64,000 nucleotides of DNA from contig NZ_JADBEJ010000005.1 of the NCBI RefSeq assembly GCF_014873915.1, forward strand, positions 682,001-746,000. The letters run 5' to 3'. Under the pieces are notes generated by a model. That model saw nothing but the letters and a program-made list of their open reading frames with translations, was not told the DNA's origin and did no database searches. Shown here piece by piece: positions 6,740-15,406 of the stretch. The translations under genes were made by a program, and so were the position numbers. Position 1 is the stretch's first letter, and every line of letters starts with the position of its first letter. Origin of the DNA: Amycolatopsis roodepoortensis (GTDB taxonomy: Bacteria; Actinomycetota; Actinomycetes; Mycobacteriales; Pseudonocardiaceae).

Positions 6740-9505
6740 TCACACTCCGGTGAGCACCTCCTCCAACGCGGCGGCGGACTCCGGGTGCCGTTGGAGCAGC
6801 GCCAAACCGGCGGGCGCTGTGCTCTCCCATGGTTCCTCGCAGCCCAGCAGACCCGCCACGGCGTCGCAGGAAGCCGGATGCGCTGCGAGCAAAGCGAGGC
6901 CGCCGCCCCCGGTCTTCCTCGTCACCGCACGGGGTTCCGGCTGGTCCTTCCACGGCGGGACCCATTCGTCGAGCGCCGCGAGCCTTCCGGGGAAGATCCG
7001 TCCCGCCTCACGCACGAGCAGCGGCACCAGCTCCGCGCCGCGGGTGCGCAGCGTGGTGATCAACGTCGGCAACCACGGCAGCAGCAGCCTGTCCGGTAGC
7101 TCGGTGAAAGCGTTCGACACCGCCTCGACGACGAAGTCGGCCAACCCCGGCGCCGGTTCCAGCGCGTGGACGAAACCGCTCAGGTAGCGCGGATAGGCGG
7201 GCAGCACCATCGGGTTCGCCAGCAGTCCGGCGCACCGCTCACGCAGTTCCGCACGCGTGAGGCGCCCGAGCTGGACCTGCGCCGCCCACAACAGCGCCAC
7301 CTTCGACGGCTCCTCGGGATGCGATCCGGCGATCGCCAGCTCCAGCTGCGTACGGTCGCACCCCAGCGACAGGGCGAGCGACTCCATGCTGAACAGGAAG
7401 CCCAGCATCGCGGCGACCTGCTCGACGCCGGCCTCCTCGTCGGCGAAGGCGGCCGGGAGCAGCGTGCAGTAGTGCGCGTACCCCGTCCTCACGAAGTCCT
7501 CGATCCACCGCGGCAGCACCGGCTCGCTGGTCCGGTAGTGCGCCAGCAGCCTCCGCACCCGTCGCAGCACTTCCGGGGCGCCGTCGACGGTGCGTTCGGT
7601 GGCCAGGACCTCCAGGGCACGTGTGCCCAGCTCCCCCGCCAGCCGGGCGCTGCGAAGGTAGAGCGTGGCGTCCTCGACGGCGCCGAGCACCTTCGCGGCG
7701 GTGGCCTGCGGGTGGTAGGCCGCTCGCCGAAGCCGTTGCTCCAGCACCTGTTCGACGCTGACGCCCTCGTAGCCCAGCTCGATGAGGGCCCGCTGGTGAG
7801 TGCCCAGCGCCAGATCCCACGACTCCTGGATCGGCCGTTCGCCGAGCCGCCGCTCCCCCATGATCGGCCGCGCCGCGCCGCGCGGCATCAGATAGCGCAG
7901 CATCCACAGGAGATCGGAGCAGGGCTCCAGTTCCGGCCTCGACGCGATGTCGAGCAGCGCACGCTGCACACCTCGTTGCTGCAGCTTGAGGTTCAGCGGC
8001 TCCAGCCTGTCGTGCACGTCGCGCGCCAGCGGCGGCAACGCGTCGTAGCCGACCTGGCCGATCCGGTCCCCGCCCATCATGATCTCGACGAGACGGCGCA
8101 CGTCGCGCCTGCCGGGCACGACGTCCTTCTCGATACAGGTGACCGCCGCGTCCTGGAAGTCGTACGGCGTCGGCTTGGCCCGATCGCGCAGACCCGCCAG
8201 CAGGATCGAGGTCTCGAACACCGCGATGGCGTCGGCCGTCGAGGCCAGATACCCGTTGCGGCGCGCCGCCCGGACGATCTCGACCGACCAGCCCAGCAGT
8301 TCCGCCTCGTCCAGCCGGTCGAGCACCGGAGGTCGTCGCAGGAAGCCGGAAAGCTGGTCCGATGGATCCACTGCCACCGGATCCGGCGCCGGCGCGGGCA
8401 GCGCCGCGGCCTTCTTCCGCTTCGGCCCGCCTACCTGTCCTTCCAGCTGGAACTGCTTCACCTTGGTGCGCTTCAGGTTCTTCGCCCACTCGGTCGCGGC
8501 GATCGACACCGATCCCCCGGCGAGCCCGAACTGTGCCTCGATCGAGGCGTGGCTCGACGGGATGAGCCCGTACTGCCACGTACTCTCGCTGCGCGGGCTG
8601 ATCACGAAGCCATCCGTGCCGTCGACACCGAACTCCGCGACCCGGCTGGCCGCGTGGAACGCGCCGCAGATGTAGAGGCAATCGGCGGGATCAGCGCCCG
8701 AGGCGGCGAGGTGCTCGCGCATGCGGGTCCACATGTAGCGCTCGCGGTCTTCGTCGACCCGGACGCGCCGGGTGTCGCCCGGCGCGAGACGGCGGAACAG
8801 GCTGCCGATCAGGAACATGACCTGGCGGTAGGTGTCGTGGTCGCTGTCGCCGAGCGGCAGCTCGACGTACTGGTGCCACCACTCCGACCAGTGCCGCACC
8901 CGCCCGTGCCGCAGCAGGTGTTCCTCGAGTTCGGCGAACCGGGGCCGGAGATCACCGATCTCGACGCCGACCGCGTCACCGTGCAGCGCGGCCTCTTCCT
9001 CGGCGGGCGGCGCGTCCGGATCGGAGGGCGGCTCACGCTCGTCCCACTGGAACACGTGGTCCGCCGACCGGTCGACGAGGACGAGCTCGACGCCCGGGGT
9101 GTCGAGGGCGTACGCGATCGCCTGGTACTCCGCCGAAGCCTCGGTGATCGGCGCGACCACGGACAGCGGCGCCCACTCCGCGGGGAAGCCCTTCACGTCC
9201 GTCGCGAAGGCCTGGACCGCCACCGGGAGACGGCAGTTGCGCAGTTCGGTCAGCAACGGCGCCATGTCTTCGCACAGTTCCAGGTAGACGACCTTCGGTT
9301 GCTTCTCCCGCAGGCGCCGTGCCATCGCCACGGCCGACGCCGGGGAATGGTGACAGACCGGGAAGATCTCCAACGGCTCGCGCACCGCGCGATCGACGTC
9401 GTCGACCAGTCCGAGGAGGATGCCCTCCAGCGCGCCGGGCCCGTCGGCGAAGGCGGCCGCGGCCTCCTGCAACTGGCCGCGCAACGCCTCGAAGGCGCCG
9501 CTCAC
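6740..9505 (-). CDS. DUF5682 family protein (E. coli YehM-like)
   Basis: This large soluble protein of 921 aa has no signal or membrane segment. The N-terminal part contains EIFPVCHHSPASAVAMARRL and a following VVYLELCEDM, the conserved start of DUF5682; the H-H-S-P motif and nearby acidic residues suggest a catalytic or metal site, but no reaction is established. The rest is helical and repeat-like. It is the last gene of a five-gene minus-strand operon: its ATG overlaps the MoxR stop by 4 bp. E. coli yehM sits with the AAA gene yehL, vWA gene yehP and SWIM gene yehQ in the same way, which supports the assignment. Its role in the putative MoxR-vWA chaperone-like or conflict system is unknown. 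Confidence 0.85.
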   Translation of the reverse strand: MSGAFEALRGQLQEAAAAFADGPGALEGILLGLVDDVDRAVREPLEIFPVCHHSPASAVAMARRLREKQPKVVYLELCEDMAPLLTELRNCRLPVAVQAFATDVKGFPAEWAPLSVVAPITEASAEYQAIAYALDTPGVELVLVDRSADHVFQWDEREPPSDPDAPPAEEEAALHGDAVGVEIGDLRPRFAELEEHLLRHGRVRHWSEWWHQYVELPLGDSDHDTYRQVMFLIGSLFRRLAPGDTRRVRVDEDRERYMWTRMREHLAASGADPADCLYICGAFHAASRVAEFGVDGTDGFVISPRSESTWQYGLIPSSHASIEAQFGLAGGSVSIAATEWAKNLKRTKVKQFQLEGQVGGPKRKKAAALPAPAPDPVAVDPSDQLSGFLRRPPVLDRLDEAELLGWSVEIVRAARRNGYLASTADAIAVFETSILLAGLRDRAKPTPYDFQDAAVTCIEKDVVPGRRDVRRLVEIMMGGDRIGQVGYDALPPLARDVHDRLEPLNLKLQQRGVQRALLDIASRPELEPCSDLLWMLRYLMPRGAARPIMGERRLGERPIQESWDLALGTHQRALIELGYEGVSVEQVLEQRLRRAAYHPQATAAKVLGAVEDATLYLRSARLAGELGTRALEVLATERTVDGAPEVLRRVRRLLAHYRTSEPVLPRWIEDFVRTGYAHYCTLLPAAFADEEAGVEQVAAMLGFLFSMESLALSLGCDRTQLELAIAGSHPEEPSKVALLWAAQVQLGRLTRAELRERCAGLLANPMVLPAYPRYLSGFVHALEPAPGLADFVVEAVSNAFTELPDRLLLPWLPTLITTLRTRGAELVPLLVREAGRIFPGRLAALDEWVPPWKDQPEPRAVTRKTGGGGLALLAAHPASCDAVAGLLGCEEPWESTAPAGLALLQRHPESAAALEEVLTGV

Positions 9506-10614
9506 GAGAGGGAGGCGATCGCGTCGCGGCCGCCGTCGAGGAACTCGGGCCAGTCACCGCCCTCGTCCTTGCTGCGCGGCTCGACGACACCGTGCAGGTA
9601 CTTGTTGAGGATCGCCAGATCCTCCGGCTCGCGGCGGGCGAGCGAACCGACCAATGAGGACGCCAGCGTCCGAGCGGTCAGCTCGCGCTCGCCGAAGAAG
9701 TTGCTGTGCAGCACCGCGTCTTCGAGTACGCCGATCTGCTCGGCGGTGGACAACGCGGACTCCAGCTTCTCGTCGTCGCTGCCCGCCGACGCCGCCGCGG
9801 CACGCAGGTCGCCGAAGCTGCGGAGCAGCACGTCGAGCAGCGTGGGCGGCACGTCCAGCTCGATCTGGTGGCGGCGCAGGAGCTCCTCGGTGCGGAAACG
9901 GACGATCTCCGCTTCGCTCTTCTTGTTGGTCACCACCGGGATGCGGACGAAGTTGAAGCGGCGCTTGAGCGCGGACGACAGATCGTTGACGCCGCGGTCG
10001 CGGCTGTTGGCGGTGGCGATCACGGAGAACCCGGGCTTGGCGAAGACGATGCCGTCGCTGTCCAGCTCCGGTACCGAGATGTACTTCTCCGACAGGATCG
10101 AGATCAACGCGTCCTGCACGTCGCTGGTGGACCGGGTCAGCTCCTCGAAACGGCCGATCGAGCCCGCCTCCATCGCGGTCATGATCGGCGACGGGATCAT
10201 CGACTCGCGGGACTGGCCCTTGGCGATGACCATCGAGACGTTCCACGAGTACTTGATGTGGTCCTCGGTGGTGCCGGCGGTGCCCTGCACGACGAGCGTG
10301 GAGTTGCGGGAGATGGCCGCGGCCAGCAGCTCGGCGAGCCAGCTCTTGCCGGTGCCGGGGTCGCCGATCAGCAAGAGCCCGCGGTCCGAGGCGAGCGTGA
10401 CGATGGCCCGCTCGACGATGTTCCGGTCGCCGAACCACTTCTGCGAGATCTCGCGGTCGAGGCCGTCGGCACGCTCGGAACCGAGGATGAACAGGCGCAG
10501 CATCTTCGGGGACAGGCGCCAGGCGAACGGCTTGGGGTTGTCGTCGACCGACTCCAGCCAGTCCAGCTCTTCGGCGTACTTGATCTCGGCGGGGGCGCGC
10601 AACAGGTCGGACAT
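9502..10614 (-). CDS. MoxR-type AAA+ ATPase (YehL-like)
   Basis: This 370-aa AAA+ ATPase has Walker A GDPGTGKS at residues 84-91, the strand and acidic region RFEELTRS serving as Walker B, sensor 1 IATANSRDRG, and arginines in SALKRRFNFVRIP as the arginine-finger region. MoxR ATPases act as hexamers with a vWA-domain partner to remodel or load metals into target proteins. That partner is encoded directly upstream, with a 19-bp gap, and the downstream DUF5682 gene overlaps by 4 bp. The protein is cytosolic. The full set of ATPase motifs suggests an active enzyme. Confidence 0.93.
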   Translation of the reverse strand: MSDLLRAPAEIKYAEELDWLESVDDNPKPFAWRLSPKMLRLFILGSERADGLDREISQKWFGDRNIVERAIVTLASDRGLLLIGDPGTGKSWLAELLAAAISRNSTLVVQGTAGTTEDHIKYSWNVSMVIAKGQSRESMIPSPIMTAMEAGSIGRFEELTRSTSDVQDALISILSEKYISVPELDSDGIVFAKPGFSVIATANSRDRGVNDLSSALKRRFNFVRIPVVTNKKSEAEIVRFRTEELLRRHQIELDVPPTLLDVLLRSFGDLRAAAASAGSDDEKLESALSTAEQIGVLEDAVLHSNFFGERELTARTLASSLVGSLARREPEDLAILNKYLHGVVEPRSKDEGGDWPEFLDGGRDAIASLS

Positions 10615-10633
10615 GTCTTGCCTTTCGGGAGGT

Positions 10634-12004
10634 TCAGGAGGTGAGGAAAGTCTTGAGTTCGTGCACGAGCTTGGTGATGTGGCCGGAGATCACCGGCGTG
10701 CCGAGATCCTTGAAGCGTTCGCGGAACCACGGGTTCACGCTGCCCCGGCCGGCGCTGGTGACCGAGCCGACCGGGATGAACTTCGCCCCGGACCGGTGGA
10801 TCGCGGCCATGCTTTCGAAGAGCTGCTCGACGCGGGTCTCGTAGAAGTCGGAGATCCAGACCACCACGGTGTTCGCGGGTTCGGCGATCTTCGGCTGGGT
10901 CAGCGCCATCGCGACCATGCCGTCGTTGCCGCCGCCCAGGTTGGTGCGCAGCAGCGTTTCGAAGGGATCGTGCACCCACGGTGTGAGGTCGAGCGCCTGC
11001 GTGTCGTAGGCGATCAGGTGGACGTCCACTTTGGGCAGTCCGGCGAAGATCGAGGCCAGCACCGCACAGTTGACCATCGAGTCCACCATGGAGCCCGACT
11101 GGTCGACGACCGCGATGAGCCGTTGCGGCGTGGTCTTCTTAGCGGTCTGCTTGTAGTAGAGGCGATCGACGTAGAGCCGTTCCTCGTCGGGGCTCCAGTT
11201 GGTGAGGTTCTTCCAGATGGTGCGATCGAGGTCGAGGTTGCGGAACACGCGCTTCGGCGGGACCGAACGGTCCACCTTGCCGGTCGAGGCCTTCTCGACC
11301 TGGGTCCGCAGGACCTCCGCGATCTCGTCGACGTAGCGGCGGATGAGCGACTTGGCGTTGGCCAGCGCCACTCCGGACAGGTTGTCCTTGTCCCGCAACA
11401 GCTGTTCGATGAGCGACATGCTCGGGCTCAGCTTCGCCGCGAGCGCCGGGTCGGCGAGGACCTCGCGCAGATGCATCCGTTTGACGAGGTCGGCCTCGAT
11501 TCCGCCGAGCTCCGGGCCGATCGCCGGGAGCAGGGTGCTCAAGTCGGGCGCGCCGCCACCACCCGTGCCGCCGAGGCCGGTCGGGGCGCCGCCGGGACGA
11601 CCTCCGCGCAGCTCGCCCGGGCGGCAGCCCAACGCGCGCTCGAGCCAGCCCGCGTCGGCCTGCCAGCAGGAGAGCTGGCTGGCGGTCACCGTATGCGGCG
11701 GCTGAGCGAAGACGTTCAGCAGCACCTTCGACACGAGCGCCGCGCGCCGCACTTCCGCGGCCTTGTCCCGGCCGTCCTCGGCTTCGGGGACCATCAGCCC
11801 GTCGAACTCGGCCGCCAGCTCCGGATGACGCTGGACGACCGAGTCGACCGCGACGTTCGGATCCAGCACCGCCGACGGCAGGCCGATGTCCTCGACCACG
11901 GCGACACTCGCCGATTCGAGCGTGGCCTGCTCCTCGGCGTCGAAGAGCCGGGCGAGCAGCCGCCAGTACAGGACCTGGCGGCGGTTGTCCTCGGGTTCGG
12001 TCAT
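10634..12004 (-). CDS. vWA-domain protein, MoxR partner (YehP-like)
   Basis: This 456-aa protein starts at the ATG giving MTEPEDNRRQVLYWRLLARLF, which overlaps the preceding stop as ATGA. The N-terminal half is helical with a Gly/Pro-rich linker (about 180-205). The C-terminal half is a von Willebrand A domain with a full MIDAS: D301, S303 and S305 in VVDQSGSM, then TNLGGGNDG and VVVWISDFYE. vWA proteins with a MIDAS bind Mg2+ and a partner acidic residue; next to MoxR they act as the substrate-recruiting subunit. There is no export signal, so it acts in the cytosol. The neighbours make it the YehP-like member of the operon. Confidence 0.9.
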   Translation of the reverse strand: MTEPEDNRRQVLYWRLLARLFDAEEQATLESASVAVVEDIGLPSAVLDPNVAVDSVVQRHPELAAEFDGLMVPEAEDGRDKAAEVRRAALVSKVLLNVFAQPPHTVTASQLSCWQADAGWLERALGCRPGELRGGRPGGAPTGLGGTGGGGAPDLSTLLPAIGPELGGIEADLVKRMHLREVLADPALAAKLSPSMSLIEQLLRDKDNLSGVALANAKSLIRRYVDEIAEVLRTQVEKASTGKVDRSVPPKRVFRNLDLDRTIWKNLTNWSPDEERLYVDRLYYKQTAKKTTPQRLIAVVDQSGSMVDSMVNCAVLASIFAGLPKVDVHLIAYDTQALDLTPWVHDPFETLLRTNLGGGNDGMVAMALTQPKIAEPANTVVVWISDFYETRVEQLFESMAAIHRSGAKFIPVGSVTSAGRGSVNPWFRERFKDLGTPVISGHITKLVHELKTFLTS

Positions 12005-13380
12005 TTCCGCAACAGCCTTCCGGCGCGCTCGCGCAGCACGGCCGCGGCGTCGGTGGCGGCCTTCTCGGCCTTCACTCCAGCCTTGTCCGTGGTGCCGCCC
12101 GCCCAGGCTCCGGCGTGCACGGCGGTGGTCTTCTTGCGCACGGTGGTCTCGACGGCGAGCGGCTGGAGGCGGAATCCGCCGTCCCACCGGATCAGGCCGA
12201 TGCACGCGCTGGAGCCGGCAACCGCCTTCGGGGTCAGCGGGCCGGCGGCCGGGATGCGATCGGTCTCGACGGTGAGCCGACTCCCGGCGAAGGTGAACGT
12301 GAGCGCGTCTTCGTCGCCCTCGAAGCCGTAGCCCTCGAGGAAGACGGGAACGGCGAGCCGGACCGGATGCCGATCCAGTGGCGCGACGGCCGGCATGACG
12401 GCCTTCGGCAGAGCGACACGCGCCGTGGAGAACGCGTCCGCGGGCTCTCCCGGACGAGCGTGTTCGTCTCGCCAGAGCAGGTCGCCCTCCGCGGTGACCG
12501 GCATGCCGGCGAGGTCCATCGAGCGGCCCTCACCGATCGCCGTGAGCAGCGAAAGGTGCGGGCGCAGCAACTGCCAGATCCCGGCGCCGATGATCGTGTC
12601 CGGCTTCGGCACGGTCACGTTCGCACGCACGAGCCGCGGGGTGGCGCCGTCCTCGGGCTCGAATACGGCGTGGACCTGGGCCTGCGCGGCCGTCGAGTGT
12701 TCCAGGAGGTCGACGCCGAGGGGCAGCAGGCGGCCGGTGACCGTGCCGATCGCCGGCGTGGCCGCCGCCCCGGGCAGCGTCAGCAGCATCCCGCGCGACC
12801 ACAGGTCGCCCCAGCGCCGGGCGGGGATCCGCTCCAGGGCCGCGCCGGGACAGGACGCCGCGAGTTCGGCGGCGAAACCGTCGAGCAGGACAGCCAACCT
12901 GCGCAGGCTCGGTTCCGCGAGCAACGCGGAGATCACCTGCGCCGAAGCCGAGATCAAGTCGTGGTCGATACCCTGCCAGCCCGCGCGGGCCAGATCGGCC
13001 AGCCAGGACCGTGCGGCGACCAGAAGATTGGGCGATTCCGCCTCGGGGGCCTGCCCGGCGGACTCTTCGCCCAGTGGACGGCCGGTCGCTTCGACAAGCC
13101 GCGCGAGGACCGCGTCATGTACCGAGCCGAACACCGCGATCCTCGCCGCCGCAAGGGAAACGAAGTGCTCCTCCCCCGCGGCACCGGCCGCGGTCTTCTC
13201 CGCTGCCTCCGCGACCCGCGCCGCCAGCGGCGACCCGGCGACGGCATCGGCCAGCTCGGTCAGGCCGGCGATCCTCTGTGGACGGAGCAGGCCGGTGACG
13301 AGCACGTCGTCGAAGGCGTCGACGACCGCCAGCGCCTCGTCGAGACCGGTGATGGGATCGGTGAGCAGATCGACGCGCAT
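12001..13380 (-). CDS. Uncharacterised 459-aa protein of MoxR-vWA operon
   Basis: This protein starts MRVDLLTDPITGLDEALAVVD and ends LRERAGRLLRK. I do not recognise a domain. The N-terminal half is mostly alpha-helical and Ala/Leu-rich; the C-terminal half alternates strands (ALTFTFAGSRLTVETDRI, FRLQPLAVETTVRKK). No signal peptide or membrane segment is seen. It is coupled at both ends: its ATG overlaps the SWIM gene stop by one base, and its stop overlaps the vWA gene start by four. In E. coli the corresponding position is filled by the single gene yehQ, which combines a SWIM zinc finger with a long C-terminal part, so this gene plus the SWIM gene may equal a split YehQ. That is inference from context and combined length. 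Confidence 0.75.
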   Translation of the reverse strand: MRVDLLTDPITGLDEALAVVDAFDDVLVTGLLRPQRIAGLTELADAVAGSPLAARVAEAAEKTAAGAAGEEHFVSLAAARIAVFGSVHDAVLARLVEATGRPLGEESAGQAPEAESPNLLVAARSWLADLARAGWQGIDHDLISASAQVISALLAEPSLRRLAVLLDGFAAELAASCPGAALERIPARRWGDLWSRGMLLTLPGAAATPAIGTVTGRLLPLGVDLLEHSTAAQAQVHAVFEPEDGATPRLVRANVTVPKPDTIIGAGIWQLLRPHLSLLTAIGEGRSMDLAGMPVTAEGDLLWRDEHARPGEPADAFSTARVALPKAVMPAVAPLDRHPVRLAVPVFLEGYGFEGDEDALTFTFAGSRLTVETDRIPAAGPLTPKAVAGSSACIGLIRWDGGFRLQPLAVETTVRKKTTAVHAGAWAGGTTDKAGVKAEKAATDAAAVLRERAGRLLRK

Positions 13381-13877
13381 CAGACCACCGCCCTGGTCGG
13401 CGGGAACCACTGCAGCTCCGGGACCGGCGCCGTCGACGGCTCGAATTCGAGATAGGCCAAGTGCCGCAAGAACTGGCTGAACACGGAAGCGGCGGCGGTG
13501 CTGTCGCCTTGAGACGGACGCGTCGCGCTCATGGTCTGGGAAATGGCCTGCGCGGTCGGCTCCGCCACCTCGACGCGCAAGTACCGCGCTACCCGCTCGG
13601 CACCGTACTGAAGGGTGGATTCGTTGATCAGGGCGAGAATATGGTTGCAGAACATGCCCCGCGCCCCGCCACAAGGCCGGTTGTTGTTGGTACTGCAGGA
13701 GAATTCGTACGTGCTCGCCGCGACCGACGAGACGTACACCCGGCCGATGTCCGACCCGCTGGACACCACGCCCTGCACCCGCCCGTCGGCCAATTCGACG
13801 AACGGGACCTTCGCGAGCTTGCGCGGGCGAGCGGGTGGCAACACCCTGGCCGTGCTTGCTCTTTCCCAGTCTGACAA
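13380..13877 (-). CDS. Small SWIM-type zinc finger protein (first gene of operon)
   Basis: This 165-aa protein carries a SWIM-like zinc motif: Cys61, Cys69 and the C-N-H pair Cys77/His79. The classical C-x-C start of SWIM is replaced by a wider C-x7-C spacing. SWIM domains bind DNA or protein partners. The start is most likely TTG: the sequence TTGTCAGACTGG is preceded by AGGAG eight bases upstream, while the nearer ATG is in another frame. It is the first gene of the operon leading through the 459-aa protein, vWA, MoxR and DUF5682. The promoter should lie in the 70 bp between it and the HAD gene. Confidence 0.8.
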   Translation of the reverse strand: MSDWERASTARVLPPARPRKLAKVPFVELADGRVQGVVSSGSDIGRVYVSSVAASTYEFSCSTNNNRPCGGARGMFCNHILALINESTLQYGAERVARYLRVEVAEPTAQAISQTMSATRPSQGDSTAAASVFSQFLRHLAYLEFEPSTAPVPELQWFPPTRAVV

Positions 13878-13948
13878 CGCATCTTCTCCTTGCGGGGTGC
13901 CTCGGTGGGGACTGGGAAGAACCTAGCGGAAGGCACCGACAGTTTCGC

Positions 13949-14587
13949 TCACATCCGGAGTTTCGCGAGCTGGACGGCCAGATCGGCGAGGCCGTCCGCC
14001 TGGAAGTCGAACCGATCCGTCTGGGACGGCGGGTCTCCGACGGGCCTGGAGACGTACGCGGTCCGAAAGCCGGCGCTCTGCGCTCCCCTCAGGTCCCACG
14101 CGTGGGCGGCGATCATCAACAGCCGCTCGGGCTTCGTGCCTGAGGCCTTGACTGCCAGCTCGTAGACGGCCGGGTCGGGCTTGTAGGTCCGCGCTTCCTC
14201 GGCGGAGAGCGCCTGATGCCACCGGAGACCTGCGTGGGCGTTGATCCGAAGAAGGCTCGACCGGCTCGCGTTGGACAGCCCGATGATCGGGTACCGCTCG
14301 GCCAGCCTCGCCACTCCTTCGGCGACGTCGGGCCAGGGTTCGAGCTTCGGCGCCACGTCCGTGTTAGTGGTGAGCTGAGCCGCTTCGCGGTCGAGGACGT
14401 CACTCGGGGCGTACGGGCGCTCTCCCGCGACGATGCGCCGCTGCTCGGTCTCGACGTGGCCCAGCCACTGGCCGGCCAGCTCATCCGCATCGGCGTCCGG
14501 CGCGGCCTGCCGGATCGCGTCGCGAATCCCCGCCGGTTCGTCGACGAGCGTGCCGAGTATGTCGAACACCAAGGCGTCGATCTCCAC
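13949..14587 (-). CDS. HAD-superfamily hydrolase (2-haloacid dehalogenase type)
   Basis: This 212-aa protein starts at GTG with GGGAGG six bases upstream; a TTG two codons earlier is an alternative. Motif I is FDILGTLVD with the nucleophile Asp at residue 9, motif II is IIGLSNAS, motif III is the Lys in YKPDPAVYELA, and motif IV is MIAAHAWDLRGAQSAG. The spacing and the H-x-W-D-L-R-G-A motif match haloacid dehalogenase type II. These enzymes hydrolyse 2-haloacids or phosphates through an aspartyl-ester intermediate. The gene is divergent from the CGNR-type regulator at 14652, which may control it. Actual substrate unproven. Confidence 0.9.
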   Translation of the reverse strand: MEIDALVFDILGTLVDEPAGIRDAIRQAAPDADADELAGQWLGHVETEQRRIVAGERPYAPSDVLDREAAQLTTNTDVAPKLEPWPDVAEGVARLAERYPIIGLSNASRSSLLRINAHAGLRWHQALSAEEARTYKPDPAVYELAVKASGTKPERLLMIAAHAWDLRGAQSAGFRTAYVSRPVGDPPSQTDRFDFQADGLADLAVQLAKLRM

Positions 14588-14651
14588 GGACAACCTCCCG
14601 GTAAGGGTTAAAGTGATGGTTAACCGCGAACGTACGAGAGGTCGGTAAGGG

Positions 14652-15212
14652 ATGCAAGTAGCTTTGGACGATTACGTCTGGGCGGCGGGTGTCGCTACCG
14701 ACCTGGTCAACACCGCCCCGGAGGTCTGGCACGGCGAAGACAAGCTGCCCGACCTGGCGTCTCTCGCCGCCTTCGCCGAGCTTCGCTCACTGCCCGAGCC
14801 CACTCGGGCCGGGGATCTGCGCGCCGTTCATCGGCTGCGCGTGACGGTGCGCGATCTGGTCGACCACCCGGACCAGGCGCGCCTCATCACCGGCGCCACC
14901 GCGCTCACCTCGTCGATCGGTGACGTCACCCTTCTGACCGGCAGTGCGCGATGGGCCGTCTCGGTGCGGCCCGGTGCGAAAGTCGCGGATTCCCTGGCCC
15001 TGGTTTGCGGCGTCGGAATACTCGGTGTCGTCCAGTCTCTCGGCGTGGAGCGCTTCCGCGCCTGCGGCGCACCTACCTGCCGAGGCGCGTTCATCGACAC
15101 GACGCGCCCCGGACGGCGTCGCTATTGCATGCCGGGGTTGTGCGGAAACCGCGTCAATGTGGCGAACCACCGGGCACGCAAGCTTTCCCAAGAAGGTTTC
15201 GAGAAGTCGTAG
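14652..15212 (+). CDS. CGNR zinc-finger (ABATE-domain) regulator
   Basis: This 186-aa protein has an N-terminal stress-induced/ABATE-type domain starting ALDDYVWAAGVATDLVNT, and a C-terminal CGNR zinc finger with Cys138, Cys143, Cys159 and Cys164, the last in the signature CGNR (164-167). The following basic stretch NVANHRARK should contact DNA. Proteins of this type are actinobacterial transcription regulators of unknown inducer. The gene is divergent from the HAD dehalogenase; the 64 bp between them contain a repeated GGTTAA (in GGTTAAAGTGATGGTTAACC), a possible binding site. AAGGG directly abuts the ATG, so the ribosome-binding site is poor and the message may be leaderless. Confidence 0.88.
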   Translation: MQVALDDYVWAAGVATDLVNTAPEVWHGEDKLPDLASLAAFAELRSLPEPTRAGDLRAVHRLRVTVRDLVDHPDQARLITGATALTSSIGDVTLLTGSARWAVSVRPGAKVADSLALVCGVGILGVVQSLGVERFRACGAPTCRGAFIDTTRPGRRRYCMPGLCGNRVNVANHRARKLSQEGFEKS

Positions 15213-15406
15213 GCGAAATGCCGTAGCAGCGGTTCGCGAATTCGGCCCATCAAAGAATGGTGCCCGCTTCGAAGTATGATGCACGCGAGTGAACTTTCTC
15301 GACAACTTCCGGCTCATGACGGAAAATCGTATGCGCGCGACACCCTGCAGCCAACTCTTGCCGCGTGTAGTTCCCTTACTCCCATCATTCGGCGAAAAGG
15401 AACCCC

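Noticed and set aside
7166..12331. Very long plus-strand open frame opposite the MoxR-vWA operon
   Set aside because: Its product is low-complexity Arg/Gln/His-rich and lies antisense to five genes with clear domains; it is an open frame produced by high GC on the complementary strand.
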